NCBI GenBank assembly: GCA_030248215.1
Contig: JASANG010003884.1
Coordinates: forward strand, 29,923-93,922
Origin: Enoplolaimus lenunculus
Taxonomy: Eukaryota; Nematoda; Enoplea; Enoplida; Thoracostomopsidae
Direction of reading: 5' to 3'
DNA length: 64,000 bases
A model generated the notes under the pieces. That model had not been told where the DNA came from. It did not search any database and saw nothing but the letters and a program-made list of their open reading frames with translations. Positions 1 to 12,232 of the stretch are shown here, one piece after another. Every line of letters starts with the position of its first letter. Positions within the stretch are counted from its first letter, which is position 1. A program made the translations under genes and the position numbers.

Positions 1-1265
1 CTGGATGATAATACAGAAGATTAGATTGAATCGGCATATAAGATGATAAGTTCACAAACCAAAACCATGACTTGGTTTGGTACCTATAACTTTTCACTTC
101 GGCCGTATATGCTACCAACTGATATGGCTCAGAAATTGTTTAAACTTGTGAAAACAAAAATAGCAAACATTTCTGTCAGTTCGTCAGAATAATTACTTCA
201 ATATATAATATATTAAACATATATACTTAAGTGATACAAGGAATAGCATATTGTAGCTAAGTGGTTTTGAATTTATATGAGAAATATAACATTCGACAAT
301 CGAGATAAAAATCTAAAAGCGGAATACACATTGAAATAGAACGATATAAAAACATGGAGCTAATGTGTCTAAAGATATCTTGAGCGAAGATTATTTGCTA
401 GGTTAGGTTTTCCTAATAAGGGTATGACAGGTAAACAGAATACGAACTGATGGCTCGTAACCTTAGACGGTTACACTATAATCTAATATGTTATGTGCTA
501 TAAATAGTGTACTCAATAATATTGTTAACTTTGATAATTTTGTTAGCTATACTCCTAAGGACATCGGTATACCTAAGCTCTTCCATGTCACTTTATCCTT
601 GATAAACCTTACAGGATTCGAAATTTTGCAAACCTTTTACCAAATTAGTTCTTAACAGTTTTTAGAATATGATCGCGATATGTAATGATGTGTGTACTTT
701 GGTTCATGCTATTAGATTATATTTAATGTTTAAGGTTAGACTATATAGTAAACTCTTCGCCCTGAACAATTAAGACACGTATGTGCTTTGTGAAAAACGC
801 AGCATATTGTACTTTGTGGCTTGCTATTTTTGTGTCTAAATTGTTAAGTTTTTCAATAAAATGTGAAAAAGAAGTTTGAAGCGCGGAAACAGGTGTCGCT
901 AGGCACGAGTTTATTTTATTTCCATTACTGATACACTTAGGTAATGATAATGATGTTTAGTTCCCACCAACCACCCGGCAAGTAAAATTAGGCGTTTCTA
1001 ACTGCTCTTAATCAGTACACATTTTTGAAAACAGCTGCATTTATATTCGGCTTACCGGTAAGCACACAACACTTTCAATTGTGATGATAGACAACACGTG
1101 CTTACAAATATCCAATAGTTAAAAACTAATCTAATAAAAAAACGTCTTGCCCCACTCAATTTTGTTGCAACAAATCTACCTGGTTTTCACTTGAGCCGTC
1201 GACGTTACAGCTCTCCATTTTCATTTTCTTCTTATTATCTAACGACTTAAGTATAACCTGGACAC
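1..1265. other. No gene seen
   Basis: AT-rich DNA with stops in all frames. No splice-bounded coding segment or clear repeat copy could be supported here. Confidence 0.6.
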
Positions 1266-1267
1266 TG

Positions 1268-1480
1268 GGCCCGTATTCTCAGATGTATGTAGCACATATC
1301 ACCAGCTCGTGATATGCCATATAACTTTCGAACCAGTGACTGCTGAAGCACAAAATTCAGCACATTTTCCGCATATAGTTTGCTCTACTCTTGTGATAAA
1401 TTTGACTTCAACAACTGCAATCGTTAGTGAGTTTGAAAACCTATTAATAACTGACAACTGATGATATTTGCTATATATTT
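1268..1480. repeat. Diverged MITE, family G (end GTATTCTCA-ATGT)
   Basis: Starts GGGCCCGTATTCTCAGATGT and continues with GTAGCACATATCACCAG, shared in order with copies at 22133-22360 and, inverted, 45809-46040, where both ends carry the inverted TATTCTCAAATGTG/CACATTTGAGAAT. The right end here is decayed. Confidence 0.5.
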
Positions 1481-2031
1481 AAAAATATGTACCCTCAATT
1501 TTACTAGATAAAAATAATCAGTCCTAGCTAAGTAAATAAGCATACTGACAGTGTCAACTTTTCAGAATATTGCAAGACTCATATTGCTACCCCGAACAAC
1601 TAAAGAATAAGTTTGCAAACTAGACGAAAATGCTGGTTGCCTAAATTAATCGTAGGTGAGTTGTATATGCCATTTTCTAGAGTATGTTTCGTTTGGCGTG
1701 TCCCGCAACAAAACATGCATGATATACTTTTCACAAAACTAGGCTGCAACAAGAAAAGCATAATTCGGCTCAAACCGCTTAACGTGTTATTCAACATCAG
1801 CGAGCCGGTGTCGCAAACCGTTTGATTTTGATTCGGGGATCAGATTGTAAATATGGCAGACAGTCGGAATATGTTTTGTTCATTAATATTGAAGATTCGA
1901 TGTTTACCCAAACACTGAATGTTACTTTTACGGGCGTCCCATTTTCCCGCGGGACAGCAAGAACAGAAGCAAATAGGTGCAAATTTATATACTGTTGCCG
2001 ACACATACGGGCTGATGAGAAAATGTTACAT

Positions 2032-2812
2032 GCCTGTTTCGGGCAAATAGGAAAACAGGACAGCTGAAATTTTTCGCTGGGAAAACGGGGAAACGGGACA
2101 GGTTTGTTTCGGCAAATAAGAAAATAGGAGAGCTGCAAATTTTCGCTGAAAAAAACGGGACAACGGACAAGTTTGTTTCAGGCAAATAGGAAAACGGAAC
2201 CGCTACAAATTTTCCCTGTGAAATGGGACAATTAAACAGGTTTGTTTTGGGCAAATGGGAAAACGGGACAGCTGCAAATTTGCGCAGGGAAAAAGGGACA
2301 ATGGGACAGGTTTGTTTCGGGCAAATGGGAGAACGGGACCGCTACAAATTTTTGCTGGGAAATGGGACAATGAAACAGGTTTGTTTCGAGCAAATGGGAG
2401 AACGGGACAGCTGCAAATTTTCGCTGGGAAACAGAACAATTGGACAGACCTGTTTCGGGTAAATGGGAAAACGGGACAGCTGCAATTTTTCGGTGGGAAA
2501 GTGCGGCAGCTGCGTTTTGGGCCAAATTGAAAACGGGACACCTGCAAAGTTTCGCTGGGAAAACGGGAAAACGGAACAGGTTTGTTTTGGACAATTGGAA
2601 AAACGGAACAGCAGCAATTTACGCCTGGAAAACGAGACTGGTTTGTTTCGGGCAAATAGAAAAGGAATCAGCTGCAAATTTTCGCTACAGGTTAAATTTC
2701 TTACAAACGGGAAAACGGGACATCTGCAATTTTTTGCTGGGAAAACGGGCACGAGAGCTTTTTGCAAATGGATCAACAGGACAGCTGCAATTTGTACTGG
2801 GGTTGCACTAAA
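2032..2812 (+). repeat. Minisatellite, about 11 units of about 70 bp
   Basis: Degenerate direct repeats, each with GGTTTGTTTCGGGCAAATGG, then GGAAAACGGGACAGCTGCAA and ATTTTCGCTGGGAAA. Anchor CAAAT positions fall near 2043, 2112, 2182, 2251, 2322, 2391, 2460, 2522, 2653 and 2765. The unit has few stop triplets in any frame, which yields seven or more overlapping ORFs of 79-150 codons on both strands; none has independent support as a gene. Confidence 0.92.
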
Positions 2813-3196
2813 TGTACCTACCTATAAAAACAAAATCTTTAGAAAAATTTCAGGACAGTCATGCAAAGAAAGAAAGTTATTAGAAACGACACTGGTTCAC
2901 GTGTAGCTCTTTTGAAACTCTGTGCAATAGCAACACAAATCGCAAGAACAATTAGAATGTCGGTATTAAAAGCTATTGTTTGATTGACTAAAGGGTTTCA
3001 GGGTACGATTTCGGAAGACAGGTAAACCAGTCGAAGATAAGCTTTTTACCGGCTCAAAGTTAATTGCCGCTCAATGTGAATTAGCGTTTAAGGCTTTGCA
3101 AGATCGATAAATAAATGCCATTACCCTCACTAAAGTTAGGAGTTTTGCAAGACACAAATTTGTAAATATACTTTCAAGACGAAACACAATGGCGTA

Positions 3197-3895
3197 CCTT
3201 ATCGTGCGGGTTCACGTTATAACTGGGACATCTCGGAGCACGTTTTGTCCATGATGATTCGACGTCAACATAAAATTTTTGTGATCTGAATAGCGATTAT
3301 GTAGACATAATGTGAATTTTATATGATATTTGCATACAACTCCCGGAACTCCAGAAATCATCGTATACAAACAGCCATATGTCAGATGTCACATGATACC
3401 GCAGCACGTTTATGGGAATATCATATGATATTCCGAAATTCTACCGAATATCGCGTGATATTATGCAAGACAATGTATTTTGTGCGCACAAATAATATAG
3501 TGAAAAGCCAGATTATGTAGCTTTAAAGTGATTTCCAATACTGAATTTTTCTGTTTCTGGCGGAAATTTTGCCTAAATATATTCCTAAGTTCAAATAATT
3601 CAAACTTTAAATTTTAGTATCATATGATATTCTGCAGGATATTCAGGCCGCTTTACCACAACCTTGCAGACATTTTCAAACATGTCATATGATATTGGCA
3701 GACAATATTTGGAATATCATATAATATTGCACTACAAACAGTGAATGTCATATCAGGATAGCAGACAATTCAAATTTTTTTAATTTGACAGCGGATTAAC
3801 GTACAGACAAAATGTTACCCGTTATTGCAATAGGGACAAAACGTGTTCCAGGCTGCCCCAGTTATAACGTGAACCCCGCATGATACGAACCGCGT
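3197..3895. mobile_element. Non-autonomous TIR element with CATATG palindrome cluster
   Basis: About 55-bp imperfect terminal inverted repeats: GCGGGTTCACGTTATAACTG at the left and its complement CAGTTATAACGTGAACCCCG at the right, both followed inwards by AACACGTTTTGTCC or its near match. The interior holds at least six variants of the palindrome ATATCATATGATAT. No transposase frame. Confidence 0.85.
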
Positions 3896-4308
3896 TTTGC
3901 ATATCTTTAGGCTGCAACCATTATTAATTGCTGCAAGGTATGTCAGCAATTTTTTATTTTGCAGTTTAAGTGTTGATTTGATTGTGAAACTGTTACTAAA
4001 ATTTATAGAAATACCCATTCTGAATATACCGTATTTAGATGTCTGCATATGCGTTTTACTTCATTTGAAGTTTACTTGCTTTCGTATATCATGCAGAATG
4101 TAGTTTCAACTTGCAGAATAAATTTGTCCAGGCGATCAGAGGGAGGACTGCCTCTGCCTCCGGTCCGTAGTTGAGAAAAATTTGTAATCCAAGTTTTTAC
4201 TTGTTCATCAAATTTCTCGCTTTGTTTAATCACATGGGGACACTTTTGAAGTTGCTTTTACTTGTGACATTTTTGAAAAACGCTCAAACGAAATTTTGGC
4301 AGTTCATA

Positions 4309-4526
4309 CGCTGCAAAAAACGCTGAGTCAAATTGACCCTCTCTGAATTCGAAATAGGCTTTTCGGGACTACACAGCCTGAAGAGTCAAATTCGACTCTG
4401 CCAGAGTCAAATTCGACTCATTAAAGTGGCACGTTTGACTCTGGCAGAGTCGAATTTGGCTCAGTTTGTGTAGTCTCGGAAACCCTATTTCGGAGGGAGA
4501 CAATTTGACTCACCATTCTTTGCAGT
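4309..4526. mobile_element. MITE family A (foldback, AGTCAAATTGACTC ends)
   Basis: Foldback about 220 bp long. Ends C(A/G)CTGCAAAAAA and TTTGCAGTG; nested inverted AGTCAAATT and AATTTGACT blocks on both sides of a short centre. Four other copies occur in the window (42436, 43932, 57257, 63446). A TA at each edge is the likely target duplication. Confidence 0.88.
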
Positions 4527-4736
4527 GTAGCGTTTAACAAACAGGTATATATGCATGCGCTTTTGCGAAGTCATGTTCGAAATCTGTTTCTATTAATGTC
4601 CGCTGTATACATACTTTACATATATATATACTGTTGCACAACGACACAGAGATGTCTATAAGAAATTTAATTAATGTTCTTGATACCAAATCAAGTGTTT
4701 GTCTAATTAATTTCGACATTTTATTTCACAAATTAA

Positions 4737-5849
4737 TGTACTCCCACTACGCATTTGGGTTTTAAAATTTTAAGCCGTTTATTAGCTACAGGCTAATTTG
4801 CATAATTATTCAAGCCTAAATTAGGACTTCTCACAATATTTCACTAATTATTACAGTTAGATGCAATCTAATTTTAGAACTAAATGGTTTTTGGGTGCGA
4901 GGAATCGGAGTACATTGTTTACAAACCTCCAAAACCGATAATTTAGTAGTTAGCTAATAGATAATTTGCATATTAGCATAGTTTATAAGCCTAAATTAGG
5001 ACTTTTTACAATATTTCACTAACTATTAAGGTTAAAAGCAATATAATTTCAGCACTAAAGAGTTTTTAGGTGCGAGGAATTTGAATAAATTGTTTACAAA
5101 CATCCAAAACCGATAATTGAATAGTTAGCTAATAGCTAATTTGCATATTAGCTTCATTGACAATACAAAACTAGGAGTTTTTAAATTATTTCAATAATTA
5201 TTAGGGTTTACTGAAGGTTTTTTGGTGCGAGGAATCTGAATAAATTGTTTACAAACATCTAAAACCGATAATTGAGTAGTTAGTTAATATATAATTTGCA
5301 TATAAGCATAATTAATAAGCCTAAATTCGGACTTTTTACAATATTTTACTAAAAAGGTTAAAAGCAATATAATTTCAGCACTAAAGCGTTTTTAGGTGCG
5401 AGGAATTTGAATAAATTGTTTACAAACATCCAAATCCGATAAATGAATAGTTAGCTAATAGCTAATTTGCTTATTAGCTTAATTGACAAGATAAAACTAG
5501 GACTTTTTAAATTATTTCAATAATTATTAGGCTTTACTGAAAATTTTTGGGTGCGAGGAATCTGAATAAATTGTTTACAAACCTCCAAAACCGATAATTG
5601 AATAGTTAGCTAATAGCTAATTTGCATATTAGCTTAATTGACAAGACAAAATTAGGACTTTTTAAAATATACAAAAAATTATTAGGGTGGCTGAAGGGTT
5701 TTTGGGTGCGAGGAATCTGAGGAAATTACTTACAAACCTTCAAAACCGATAAATGAATATTTAGCTAATAACTAATTTGCATATTACCTTAATTGCTTAC
5801 GTGTGTTCGAGCTTCGCTCAATAAATGTAGTCCCACTACGACTGGTAAA
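4737..5849 (+). repeat. Tandem-array element L, six units of about 155-174 bp
   Basis: Units carry GGTGCGAGGAATCTGAATAA, TTGTTTACAAACATCCAAAA and TTAGCTAATAGCTAATTTGC. GTGCGAGGAAT recurs at about 4896, 5070, 5226, 5396, 5550 and 5705, with long and short units. Bounded on the right by CGAGCTTCGCTCAATAAATG and TAGTCCCACTACGACTGGTA. A shorter inverted copy lies at 11420-12230, with the same ends. Confidence 0.88.
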
Positions 5850-6037
5850 TGTGTTCTATATGTAAGTATGTTCTATTTTGTCTCGAATCTTTTAGTTTGT
5901 AAAAAAATCAGTGACTGCAGTCCCGAAATCCTTTCGACAGTCTTGGGACACGGTCTGCTGATGAATCTGACTTTCTGGATTCTGCCAAATTTCCAGTAAC
6001 AGTGCTGTTTTGTACCTCAGTCGAATTGAAGAGACTG

Positions 6038-6255
6038 CACTGTAAATTACATGAGTTGATTTTAACTCAGAATGAGTTTAAACCACTCAGAATTCTGAGC
6101 ATGAATTAGGTCTTTCAGAACTTAGAACTTTGAATTGATTGAACTCATTCTGCGTTAATTAATCAACTCACCCTGAATTAAGTCCGCTTAGAGCGAGTCA
6201 TATTTTCTGTTATTAACTCATTAATAACCAGAAATGATTAATGGAATTTACAATG
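6038..6255. mobile_element. MITE family B (CACTGTAAATT, GAGTTGATT-rich)
   Basis: Starts CACTGTAAATTACATGAGTT and ends TTAATGGAATTTACAATG, inverted to each other. The interior is a string of ACTCA/TGAGT words (AACTCAGAATGAG, AATCAACTCACC). Other copies: 32515, 41354 and a worn one at 61208. Confidence 0.8.
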
Positions 6256-7254
6256 TGGACACTTTGATAATCACGTAGACACTATAGCGTGCGTGTTCCA
6301 TACAATATAAATATGTCCGGCAAGGCACACTGAATTTCGTTATTGAAATAAACTATAAATTCCCATGTAAAACTCAGGGCCGTAACTAGAATTTTATTAT
6401 GAGACGGTATAATCTTAAGATAAAAAAGATTTTTTCGACCTCTTGAATGTAGACGATTTTCGTGTTTCTCTAAAAATTTCAAAAGGGAATATTCCCCTCT
6501 ATTTGACCCCCGGGCAAAACTGCAAAATTTCTATCTAAAATGTTCCCACAAAGTGTACCTTAAACATTACCGAATTATTAATTTATAAATAAAATTATAC
6601 AAATCTTCGTTGTTGATGTTCACTTTTTAAACTGTCGAAACTGTGCCAAACGCGCATCTTGAACTATAAACAATTAAAGTACGGCATCATATTCACGGGC
6701 ATCGCCATAGGATTTTGGAAAGCGAGACCTTGTAAAGGTCTATATAAAATTTCAAAGGCGAATTTGTTGTGTGACCAACTGAAATAATGTCGATTAACCC
6801 CTGGACAACAAAAATCGTTGGTGAACCGTAAATCTCTCCCTATAGCAACGCCCATGATTATGTTGCCTGACATAAATTTCAAAAATTAAAAATTGTGTCA
6901 GTTGACGTTTCTCTTATTTCTACTACTCTCTGTGTGAAAAGAAACAGTTATCGACGAACAATTTTCGCTAAACACAACGCTATTTAAATAATGCCAAAAC
7001 TGTCCGTGAAACGATATTACGTCATAACGTTTAAATGTGACGTTTTAATTCACTGAAGGGTTTAATTTTACTACTAAATTTTTTAATTTTGGTTTTTAAA
7101 GACGAAATTTCAGCGTAAATGTTGCCAATTCTGATTTAATTGCAGAATTGCTACGCTGACACTATTGTTTGGCTGTTGTATAGTTCCCGGTCAATTAATC
7201 GTAAAACTTATGAATCTCAGCCTGTGTGATGAAGGCTTCGATGAAACATTTGCG

Positions 7255-7315
7255 CTTAAGCTTAGGCTTAGGTTTATAAGCCTTTTCCGGAACACAAGCC
7301 TAAGCCTAAGCTTGC
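7255..7315. repeat. Palindromic telomere-like TTAGGC/GCCTAA stretch
   Basis: Reads CTTAAGCTTAGGCTTAGG, then a short centre, then CCTAAGCCTAAGCTTGCG, so TTAGGC units face their complement. Looks like a decayed core of the telomere-type MITEs. Further scattered short arrays are near 7565-7690, 8565-8660, 12485-12520, 23030-23165 and 47240-47360. Confidence 0.7.
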
Positions 7316-7826
7316 GAAGGAAAAGTGTACAAGAGCCAATTCTTTACTTCTGCCATTCATTCACTGTGTTAATAAACATCAAACGTGAGATCGAATTTAA
7401 GTAAATGCTGTGAATAATAGGAAACGAGACACTCTGATTAATTTAAATTAACTGTTCCAACTACTGTCAGTCTCAGATATGATCATTGAAGTTTCTATAT
7501 ATTTAAGCCGTGAGTTTGCTTCGAACTTTCTTGCTGTTGGCATGATTAGGATTACCCAGTTAACTGCAAGGTCTGGTCACTAAGCCAAAACCTAAGCGTA
7601 AACCTAAGCCTATAACCTAATATGCCTAAACCTAAGTTAAAGCCTAAGCCAAAAATAAATCTAAAAACTTAATACTAAGCCCAAAATTAAACCTGCAAGT
7701 TTCTAAATCCCGCAGTCTCAATGGCTCATAGTTGGGAGGCCCCTATAATTAACATGGCTCGTATTATATTAATGTTTCTTGAATCGAAATTAGGATTTCA
7801 CAGAATTCTTCACAGTCAAGTATAAA

Positions 7827-8068
7827 CCCCTATACGCACGTGCAAGTTTTTGCTGTGAGAATTTGCAGCTGCAAATTGTACGCAGAACTTGCATTTTTTC
7901 TAGCAGCCAATGAGAAAGAGTCTGCAATTTAAATTTAGTGAACTTGAATGGTTATTCGCATATGTGAACTAAATTTCTAGCTACGATTTTTAATAAATTA
8001 TTTACAGCTGCACGGTTTTCGAATGTGATTTGGCGCAAAACTTCCACGTGCAAATAGGGCTTTAATAA
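7827..8068. mobile_element. Probable MITE with GCACGTG ends
   Basis: CCCCTATACGCACGTGCAAG at the left faces CTTCCACGTGCAAATAGGGC at the right in inverted order. Only one copy was seen, so the family is not established. Confidence 0.5.
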
Positions 8069-8791
8069 AATTTGTCACTTTGAAGTTTTAGAGGCAAGAG
8101 GATAAATTCACAGCAGCAGCATTATTTCGTACTAGGACGCACTCATGAAAGGTGAAGAGCGATTTTAGTTGGTAGATCCAATTAATATTTAATAATTTAA
8201 AGAAAGAAGTTTAAGTGAACTGGAAAAATACTGTGTTTTATATCATTTATTTTTCCGTGTTTAAAGTGTTTGACACATATATTTTTTGTGCAAAATTTCA
8301 CAAAATAACAAGTGTATCCATCAAAAAAATAAATTGGTGTTCTGATTCACGAGAGAAGATGCTCATAATATTTCTCACGGTCATCGCGTTAAACGTATAT
8401 GTAATTTGTTGACGACCACGTGTTTGGACTGATTTTCATTTAATTTTGTTCAAATTTAATATCAAATGATTTTGTTGGATTTTGGAATTAAACACATTTT
8501 GGGTCATGTTGATCAGAGAGGTTTGGCCACTTACAGACAGTAAGACTTAGGTCCTTAGAGACCACGAGACTTTAGGCTTAAACTTAAAGGCGCATGCTTA
8601 GGCGTACGCTTAATACCCTAGGCTTTCATATCATAGGTTTAGGTTTAGGCAAACGCATAGTGGATCAGACCCAGATAATTAAACATGGGCCGACATTTAG
8701 TTCGTATATTCGAGTCAATAAATTTCAATATTTATCAGTTGAGGATTTGTTTATTCGAAACTCGAAGTTAAAGGATTCAAAGTGAACTCAA

Positions 8792-9157
8792 TGGCTGTGT
8801 TTATGAAATCTTACTTAAGTATTTACTTAAGTTATACGTAAATAATTACTTAAGTCGCCAACATAAGTAATATTTTAATTTTCGAGGAGAAACAAACAAA
8901 TGCAAGATGTGAGCGATTACCGTAATATAAAAAGCAATTGTTCAGCTCTGTAAAGAGGCTTCATGAGGCTGCAATTTCAGTTAGACCAAAGTCGGCATGC
9001 CTGAACGGATAATTGGTAATATTTCAAATTTAGTCAGCGACTTTATTTACTTAGCTTATAGTGCGCTTTTAGAAGCAACAAAATGATTAAGTATTTGCTT
9101 TTAGCACGTACTTAAATACTAAGTTGTACTTAAGTAGGGTTTCGGAAACCCAGCCAT
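8792..9157. mobile_element. TIR element with ACTTAAGTA palindromes
   Basis: Left TGGCTGTGTTTATGAAATCT and right AGGGTTTCGGAAACCCAGCC are related as inverted ends; just inside both are runs of the palindrome (T)ACTTAAGTA. About 365 bp, non-coding. Confidence 0.75.
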
Positions 9158-9159
9158 TA

Positions 9160-10130
9160 TCTTATATATAATTTGCAACTGAAAAATTTAGCTGCCGAGT
9201 TTCCTTGTTGTTTTCCCGCGATAAAACCTGTTACCGTTTGCGCGCAACGTCAACATGACGTAGTCAAGAATTCATAAAGGGTTGGTCATACGTACGTCCC
9301 ATAAAAATTGCAGCAAAAGTTTCGAAAAAACTTTTATTACGTTTCTCACCGAAAAAATTCCTAAAAAACCATAAACAATTATCCCACAGGATGATTTTTA
9401 CCCCCAAACTGAAAATGGTTAGGATCTTGAACGTCACGTGAGCATTTATATCGGTGGTTTCATAGGAGAGATATTCTTGCTTTAAATTCGAGGAAAGACG
9501 AAAAAGGAACACTTTTCCTGGCTTGTGAAAGTCCAGTCGATTCAACAGTGTACGGTTATATGTCCTAAAATGAGGTTGTGCTCTATCAAAATGTCATAAA
9601 TGCTTCCGTGCATAACTGTACACGCCCACAGAATTTCGAAACAAATATGCGCTTGATGTGAAATTTTCGTCGGCACCAGGTACCGTGAACATGACGAGAA
9701 TTGACACTTTCTGGCATAGTTTCGTAGTTTTTGGGTTTTATTTTCAAATATATAGGTTAGCGCAGTATAAACTAGTTCACCAAACTGCAACCCGCTTCGT
9801 ATTTTAAACAATAGTAAAAAAGTGAGGTTCCTAGTGAAAAAAATTGAAAAGTGCTTGAAACTAGCTCATGTTCGTTTTAAAATCGCTCACAAAAATATGA
9901 AACTGCCGTACAAGGTACAATACGGCATTTAACATAGAAAATTATCACTGGCTTCGGATTAACGGCTGAAAATATCGATTGGAATTGGTTTGAAACAACT
10001 TTTAAACATGAAATTTTTGTGAACCAAAAGAATTTTGAAGTTTTATTGCTCTAAAGCTATTTGTTTTTAATAAGATCTGTATCAGTGCTGCAACATGTGT
10101 AGCAGAGTACAGACGGTCTGTTTCCGGATC
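9160..10130. other. No supported gene
   Basis: Two minus-strand ORFs (93 and 89 codons, 9264-9545 and 9542-9811) abut here but show no domain, no splice logic and AT-driven residue use. Treated as non-coding. Confidence 0.5.
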
Positions 10131-10470
10131 CGGGCCAGGCAGAAAAAGAACCTCCGGTGCTGGCTCCAGCAGGAAATGGACCTCCGGCTCCGGTTCTGTT
10201 ACAATTTCTGCCGGAGGTTATGGTGATTTCGATAATGACATTTAAACGTGATTTTAATTACTAATTTTGCCTCATATCCGGCTGCACCTCCGGTTCCCGC
10301 AACTTTTGTTGACCTCTGTCTCCGGCTCCTGTATTTTTCACCTCCGGTTATACCCTTATCGTCTGTTTTCTTACCCTTATTTATACCACCTTGGTACAAA
10401 ACTTTCACTGAATATCGTTTTGTAACGTCTTCGCATGCTCCGGGGTTGGTCAGTTGCAAGGCGGATGCCC
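10130..10470. mobile_element. MITE family F (hAT-like, CCGGAGGT-rich), diverged
   Basis: Ends rich in GGACCTCCGGCTCCGG and matching ACCTCCGG words, with an AT-rich centre containing ACTAATTTTGCCTCATATCC, shared with 61,930-61,960. The best-kept copy is 60652-61040. Confidence 0.65.
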
Positions 10471-10695
10471 CTGGTTAATCGTACTTTGACTGGTCTTGTA
10501 GGATTCTTGTATATTAAACTCACATGCTATTCCGTAACACGGGAGGTCATAAGACAAACGTAACAGATGGGCGCAGTAATAACCTCGCCAATTAAAAATG
10601 TAAATGTTTATTAAACTTACAAACCAAGTGCCTATTTTTTGGGTAATATTTCAAAAAATGAATGAAAGCTACGCACTTTGAACGGGAAATTAAAA

Positions 10696-11133
10696 TACTG
10701 TATTGACCCGAATAAGAGGGGGAAGGGTAATAAGAGGGGCGGGGTCCCCATTTCGAGTCAGAATCAATTGAAGTCCGTATCCCTAATAAGAGTCAGTAAG
10801 CGGATAGACTTCCTAAACCATAATTAGAGTCCATAAATGCCAAATAACACTAATTGTAGCGCATAAATGACTCCAGGACCAAATAACTTGAGTTCGAAAC
10901 TTTAAAGCGTACTTAGTTTTGAAAGTACATTCCTAAGTATAACCTTGCGTTATCGCTCAAGCTATTGACACAGAACAAATAAACGTTCAGCGGATAATTG
11001 CAGTACATCAGTAACGAAGGGCGGCGGAGCGTGGGTTAAAAATAAATAACAGTCTGTAACCGAATAACAACGGGGGTCCCTCTGGAGAGGCCAAATAAAT
11101 ATCAGTCCCCCTCTTATTCGGGTCACTACAGTA
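10696..11133. mobile_element. MITE family E (GACCCGAATAAGAGGGGG)
   Basis: TACTGTATTGACCCGAATAA at the left and TTATTCGGGTCACTACAGTA at the right are inverted repeats. A second copy at 62582-62963 shares the whole interior (CGAGTCAGAATCAATTG, AATAACTTGAGTTCGAAAC), so this is a real family of about 380-440 bp. Confidence 0.9.
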
Positions 11134-11419
11134 CATTTTCGTATTTTCGGACCAATGTGAGGGGTCATCCATTCCTTCGCTAGTCATATTGCCGCCTTTG
11201 TTCCGTAAATAAAAGCGTTAATTTAAGAAATATCTACAAATTTAACTCATTACAGATTGCTGTAGTGGACTGTTCTGAAATTTTTACTATGTGCTATATA
11301 TGTGCCATTGGCAGCGAAAAATTGTAAACCTTAGGTACTGTAGAACAGCCCTAATTCTTTGACAATACATGCCCTGTTTTAAAGTTTCACTACAAAATTT
11401 CGCACGTAAAACTATATCC

Positions 11420-12232
11420 TACCAGTCGTAGTGGGACTACATTTATTGAGCGAAGCTCGAACACACGTAAGCAATTAAGGTAATATGCAAATTAGTTATT
11501 AGCTAACTATTCATTTATCGGTTTTGGAGGTTTGTAAGCATTTTCCTCAGATTCCTCGCACCAAAAAACGCTTCAGCCACCCTATAATTTTTGAAATAAT
11601 TTAAAAAGTCCGCGTTTTGTCTTGTGAATTAAGCTATTATACAAATTAGTTATTAGCTAAGTATTCAATTATCGGTTTTGGATGTTTATAAACTATTTAT
11701 TCAAATTCCTTGCACCTAAAAATCCTTTAGTGCTGAAATTATATTGCTTTTAACCTTAATAATTAGTGAAATATTGTAAAAAGTCCTAATTTAGGTTTAT
11801 AACCTTGCTAATATGCAAATTATCTATTAGCTAACTGCTTCACTATCGGTTTTGGAGGTTCCTAAACAGTCTACACAGATTCCTCGCACCCAAAAACTTT
11901 TTAATGCTAAAATTAGATTGCTTCTAACTGTAATAATTAGTGAAATATTGTGGAAAGTAATAATTTAGGCTTAATTAATTATACAAATTAGCCTGTAGCT
12001 AATAAACGGCTACAAATTTTAAAATCCCAATGCGAGGTTAACACCCCAGGATTATTGGCTTTCAAACAAAAAAGTTTATCAAAATCGTTCAGCCGTTCCC
12101 GAGATTCTTTTCGGACGGACAGACGGACAGACGGACGGACGGACATCCACCTTTCGACCCCCAAGTACAAAACATAAAACGCTTCGCGAAACTCCGAGCT
12201 TCGCTCGGAGTTTCGTTTCGCTCAATAAGCAT
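11420..12232 (-). repeat. Tandem-array element L, inverted copy with GACAGACGG tail
   Basis: The minus strand shows the same ends and units as 4737-5849 (three units; TTCCTCGCAC at about 11552, 11706 and 11880). Beyond the last unit it carries AATCGTTCAGCCGTTCCCGA and a CGGACGGACAGACGG run, then a perfect 13-bp hairpin CGAAACTCCGAGC-TTC-GCTCGGAGTTTCG (12187-12215) and CGCTCAATAAG. The 3' hairpin and lack of inverted termini are Helitron-like, but a CTRR end is not clear. Confidence 0.75.

Noticed and set aside
2203-2906. Overlapping ORFs of 120-150 codons on both strands
   Set aside because: All are readings of one minisatellite whose unit has few stops; none has start, splice or conservation support as a gene.
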